Below are positions 51,921 to 53,318 of a DNA stretch of 53,318 bases, one piece after another. The number at the start of each line of letters is the position of its first letter. Within the stretch, counting starts at the first letter, position 1. Below the pieces are notes generated by a model, which was not told the DNA's origin, searched no databases, and saw only the letters and a list, made by a program, of their open reading frames with translations. Position numbers and translations under genes: made by a program. The stretch comes from Prolixibacteraceae bacterium UBA5740 (lineage in GTDB: Bacteria > Bacteroidota > Bacteroidia > Bacteroidales > Prolixibacteraceae). The stretch spans positions 36,349-89,666 of the forward strand of contig DIFU01000050.1 of assembly GCA_002419285.1 (NCBI GenBank), given 5' to 3'.

Positions 51921-52817
51921 TTAGGATTTTGCAATCCTCATTACCCGTGAAACTGCATCGTTGACCTGCTCAGGGCTTTCAAGTCCCAGGGTCATACAAT
52001 GGACATTACCGCTGTTAACGGCATATCTGATTGATTGTTCCCTCTCCGAATCGGTAACTTTATCTCCGTTTCCGAATATTTTCATGCCGATAATTCCTTT
52101 ACCGTTTTTGCGGGCTTTTTCAAGCAGGCCCATTACCGCCTCTGGAGTTCCGTCCATATGGGCACCAAAAGGATTGATCCTGGCCAGGATAACGTCAACC
52201 CATGGATCTTCAACTGCTTCTGCCATTGCATCCCAATTGTGGCATGATACTCCTACAGCCTTGACAATTCCGTCCTGCTTGGCTTTGTAAAGTCCGTCGA
52301 CATATGATTTGCGCTCTTCCTTCCAGTTGCCCTTCATCAGGCAGTGCATCAGTACAATGTCAAAATAGTCGCTCCCTGTTTCTTTGCGGAACCGGTCGAG
52401 AACTACCGGGACAGGCTGGACATCATTCCAGCTGGTCTGGGTGATCCACATTTTAGTAAGGATGTGGGTTTGGTCGCGTGGAATTTCCTTCAGGGCTTCC
52501 TTAACAAAGGGGTGTGATCCGTATGAATCGGCCGAATCAAAGAAGCGTATTCCTCTTTCGTGGGCATGTCGGGCAAGCTTCACGAAGTTCTCAACTCCTA
52601 GCCGGGTCTGGTTTGAAGCTTTCCCACCGCCATGAGAGCCCGTACCCATAGCCAGCCGTGGAAGGGTCAACCCGGTATTTCCAAGTTTAACCATGTCAAC
52701 AACGGCATCACTTGCAGGTGCAAAAGATATTTGAGAAAGACCGGCACCAATTACTGATAAACCGGCAACGCCGGCCATACCTGTCTGAATGAACTGTCGT
52801 CTGTTAAGCTTTGTCAT
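51921..52817 (-). CDS. Exported aldo/keto reductase
   Basis: A 298-residue NAD(P)H-dependent oxidoreductase with a twin-arginine signal (NRRQFIQTGMAGVAGLSVIG, R6-R7), so it is probably exported folded with its cofactor. The catalytic tetrad is complete: D94 and Y99 in FFDSADSYG, K122 in LTKMW, H158 in VLMHCL. The substrate is unknown. The barrel is slightly shorter than classical AKRs, as in many Bacteroidota periplasmic homologues. It is monocistronic, with its own terminator. Confidence 0.9.
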   Translation of the reverse strand: MTKLNRRQFIQTGMAGVAGLSVIGAGLSQISFAPASDAVVDMVKLGNTGLTLPRLAMGTGSHGGGKASNQTRLGVENFVKLARHAHERGIRFFDSADSYGSHPFVKEALKEIPRDQTHILTKMWITQTSWNDVQPVPVVLDRFRKETGSDYFDIVLMHCLMKGNWKEERKSYVDGLYKAKQDGIVKAVGVSCHNWDAMAEAVEDPWVDVILARINPFGAHMDGTPEAVMGLLEKARKNGKGIIGMKIFGNGDKVTDSEREQSIRYAVNSGNVHCMTLGLESPEQVNDAVSRVMRIAKS

Positions 52818-52861
52818 AATCGCATCATTTTGAGGTCTTCAAGATAAGAAATTTTCATCAG

Positions 52862-52913
52862 ATTGGGCTATATACAAAACACCCCGGCTCAAAAAAAGCC
52901 AGGGTGCCCAATA
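52862..52913 (-). terminator. Two-tier hairpin, probable terminator of a transcript from the right
   Basis: An inner stem CACCC-C-GGCT (52881-52890) pairs with AGCC-A-GGGTG (52898-52907). Outer arms ATTGGG (52862-52867) and CCCAAT (52908-52913) are perfect complements. On the minus strand the inner stem is followed by TTTTGTATAT. No gene stop lies close by on that strand, so it may end a noncoding RNA or a gene beyond the window edge. As an alternative it is a leader structure of the aldo/keto reductase gene, 45 bases away. Confidence 0.6.
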
Positions 52914-53318
52914 GATTAAAATTTGAATGAATAGAATTATAATCCTTTCTAGAACGGGTTATTTGTTTTCAAATTGTGTTTTATTCTGCGGGCCTTTCAT
53001 TTTAAAAATTACCGATGATCCAACGGAAATATATTTCTGACAAGGAAATATATGTGTATCAATTCTCTGAGCTTCCTTTTGCGAGAAAGAAGTATTGGAT
53101 GATTCACTGTAAAATACCTTGTCTGGTTTGACCAAGTCTTGTACCCCTTTTGGGTTTTACCATAGCTTCTGCAGTCTTTTACCATTCTTTCACCATTACA
53201 TAATGGCAAAATAATGGTAAAACCATGAAAAAAGTATCGTGAGAGTAGGAAGTTGGTCTGGACTTGGTTAAGCTTTGAAGAGAGTTTATATAGGAAATCC
53301 GTGATAAGCTTCACAGAC
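52914..53318. other. Noncoding right edge of the window
   Basis: Apart from the palindrome at 53112-53287 I see no gene. A minus-strand frame open from the edge to 53009 has no recognisable protein features. A third copy of TTTTACCAT lies at 53155-53163. Confidence 0.5.
53112..53287. ncRNA. Long imperfect palindrome, possible hairpin RNA
   Basis: Three inverted repeats share one centre at 53199/53200: CCATTA/TAATGG (53193-53198 and 53201-53206), TTTTACCATT/AATGGTAAAA (53177-53186 and 53213-53222), and ACCAAGTC/GACTTGGT (53131-53138 and 53261-53268). Counting by hand from the centre, 52 of 87 position pairs are Watson-Crick and 12 more are G-T. A poorly paired zone lies at about 53161-53176 and 53223-53238. 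The length and shape recall 6S RNA, but a palindromic mobile remnant is equally possible. The 101-codon minus frame across it is not convincing. Confidence 0.35.

Noticed and set aside
53009..53314. A 101-codon minus-strand frame at the right edge
   Set aside because: Its composition is not protein-like and it runs across the long palindrome. It is probably a chance frame in noncoding DNA.
1..53318. CRISPR arrays, insertion sequences, tRNA or rRNA genes
   Set aside because: No regularly spaced repeats, transposase genes or recognisable tRNA/rRNA sequences were seen in any gap.

Overview
The window is about 53 kb of a Bacteroidota chromosome, most like class Bacteroidia. Evidence: promoters of the TAnnTTTG type, almost no Shine-Dalgarno sequences, SusC/Oar-like TonB receptors, PorT-type outer-membrane barrels, a DUF4175-like protein and a zinc-less sirtuin. 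Nearly everything is chromosomal core. I see no insertion sequence, prophage, CRISPR array, rRNA or tRNA.

Layout. 1-4.9 kb: the start of a MazG-type pyrophosphohydrolase, dtd, a lipoprotein plus TonB-receptor pair, and lplA behind a perfect 14-bp inverted repeat. 4.9-11.3 kb: a minus-strand set with a PspC membrane protein, a PadR regulator, a small exported protein and a large Oar-like TonB receptor. 11.6-15.5 kb: rbfA, a LolC/E-type permease, tdh and rsgA. 15.9-24.4 kb: a minus-strand block of uvrC, apt, mnmG, ybeY, an RsbW-like ATPase and a 1094-residue DUF4175-like protein. Two parS-like palindromes lie in or beside this block, and an AT-rich divergent gap with DnaA-box-like repeats lies upstream of it, which suggests an origin-proximal location. 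24.9-32.5 kb: a lone receiver protein, ruvB, a glutaminyl cyclase lipoprotein, a flippase, rpiB, lutB, an Rrf2 regulator and hemW. 32.5-36.8 kb: a YtcJ-like amidohydrolase, a YidE/AspT-type transporter and pepE. 36.8-40.4 kb: two outer-membrane barrels, an anti-sigma factor and an ECF sigma factor. 40.6-53 kb: trpS, a PorT-like barrel and sirtuin, dnaG, a flavin-binding protein, an M3 peptidase, a PAP2-like membrane protein, rpoN, asnS and an exported aldo/keto reductase. The last 400 bases hold a long imperfect palindrome and no convincing gene.

How parts connect. The most interesting link is a candidate ECF regulon. The sigma gene itself, the outer-membrane barrel gene beside its anti-sigma factor, and the distant small exported protein next to padR-pspC all have the same GTAAC-N16/17-CGTC promoter shape. 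This would tie the envelope protein PspC to the same sigma factor. The other items worth checking are the parS/origin signals, the 175-base palindrome at the right edge (possibly a 6S-like RNA), the hairpin abutting the lplA start codon, and a structured element between tdh and rsgA. Family assignments come from recognised motifs only; no database search was possible.
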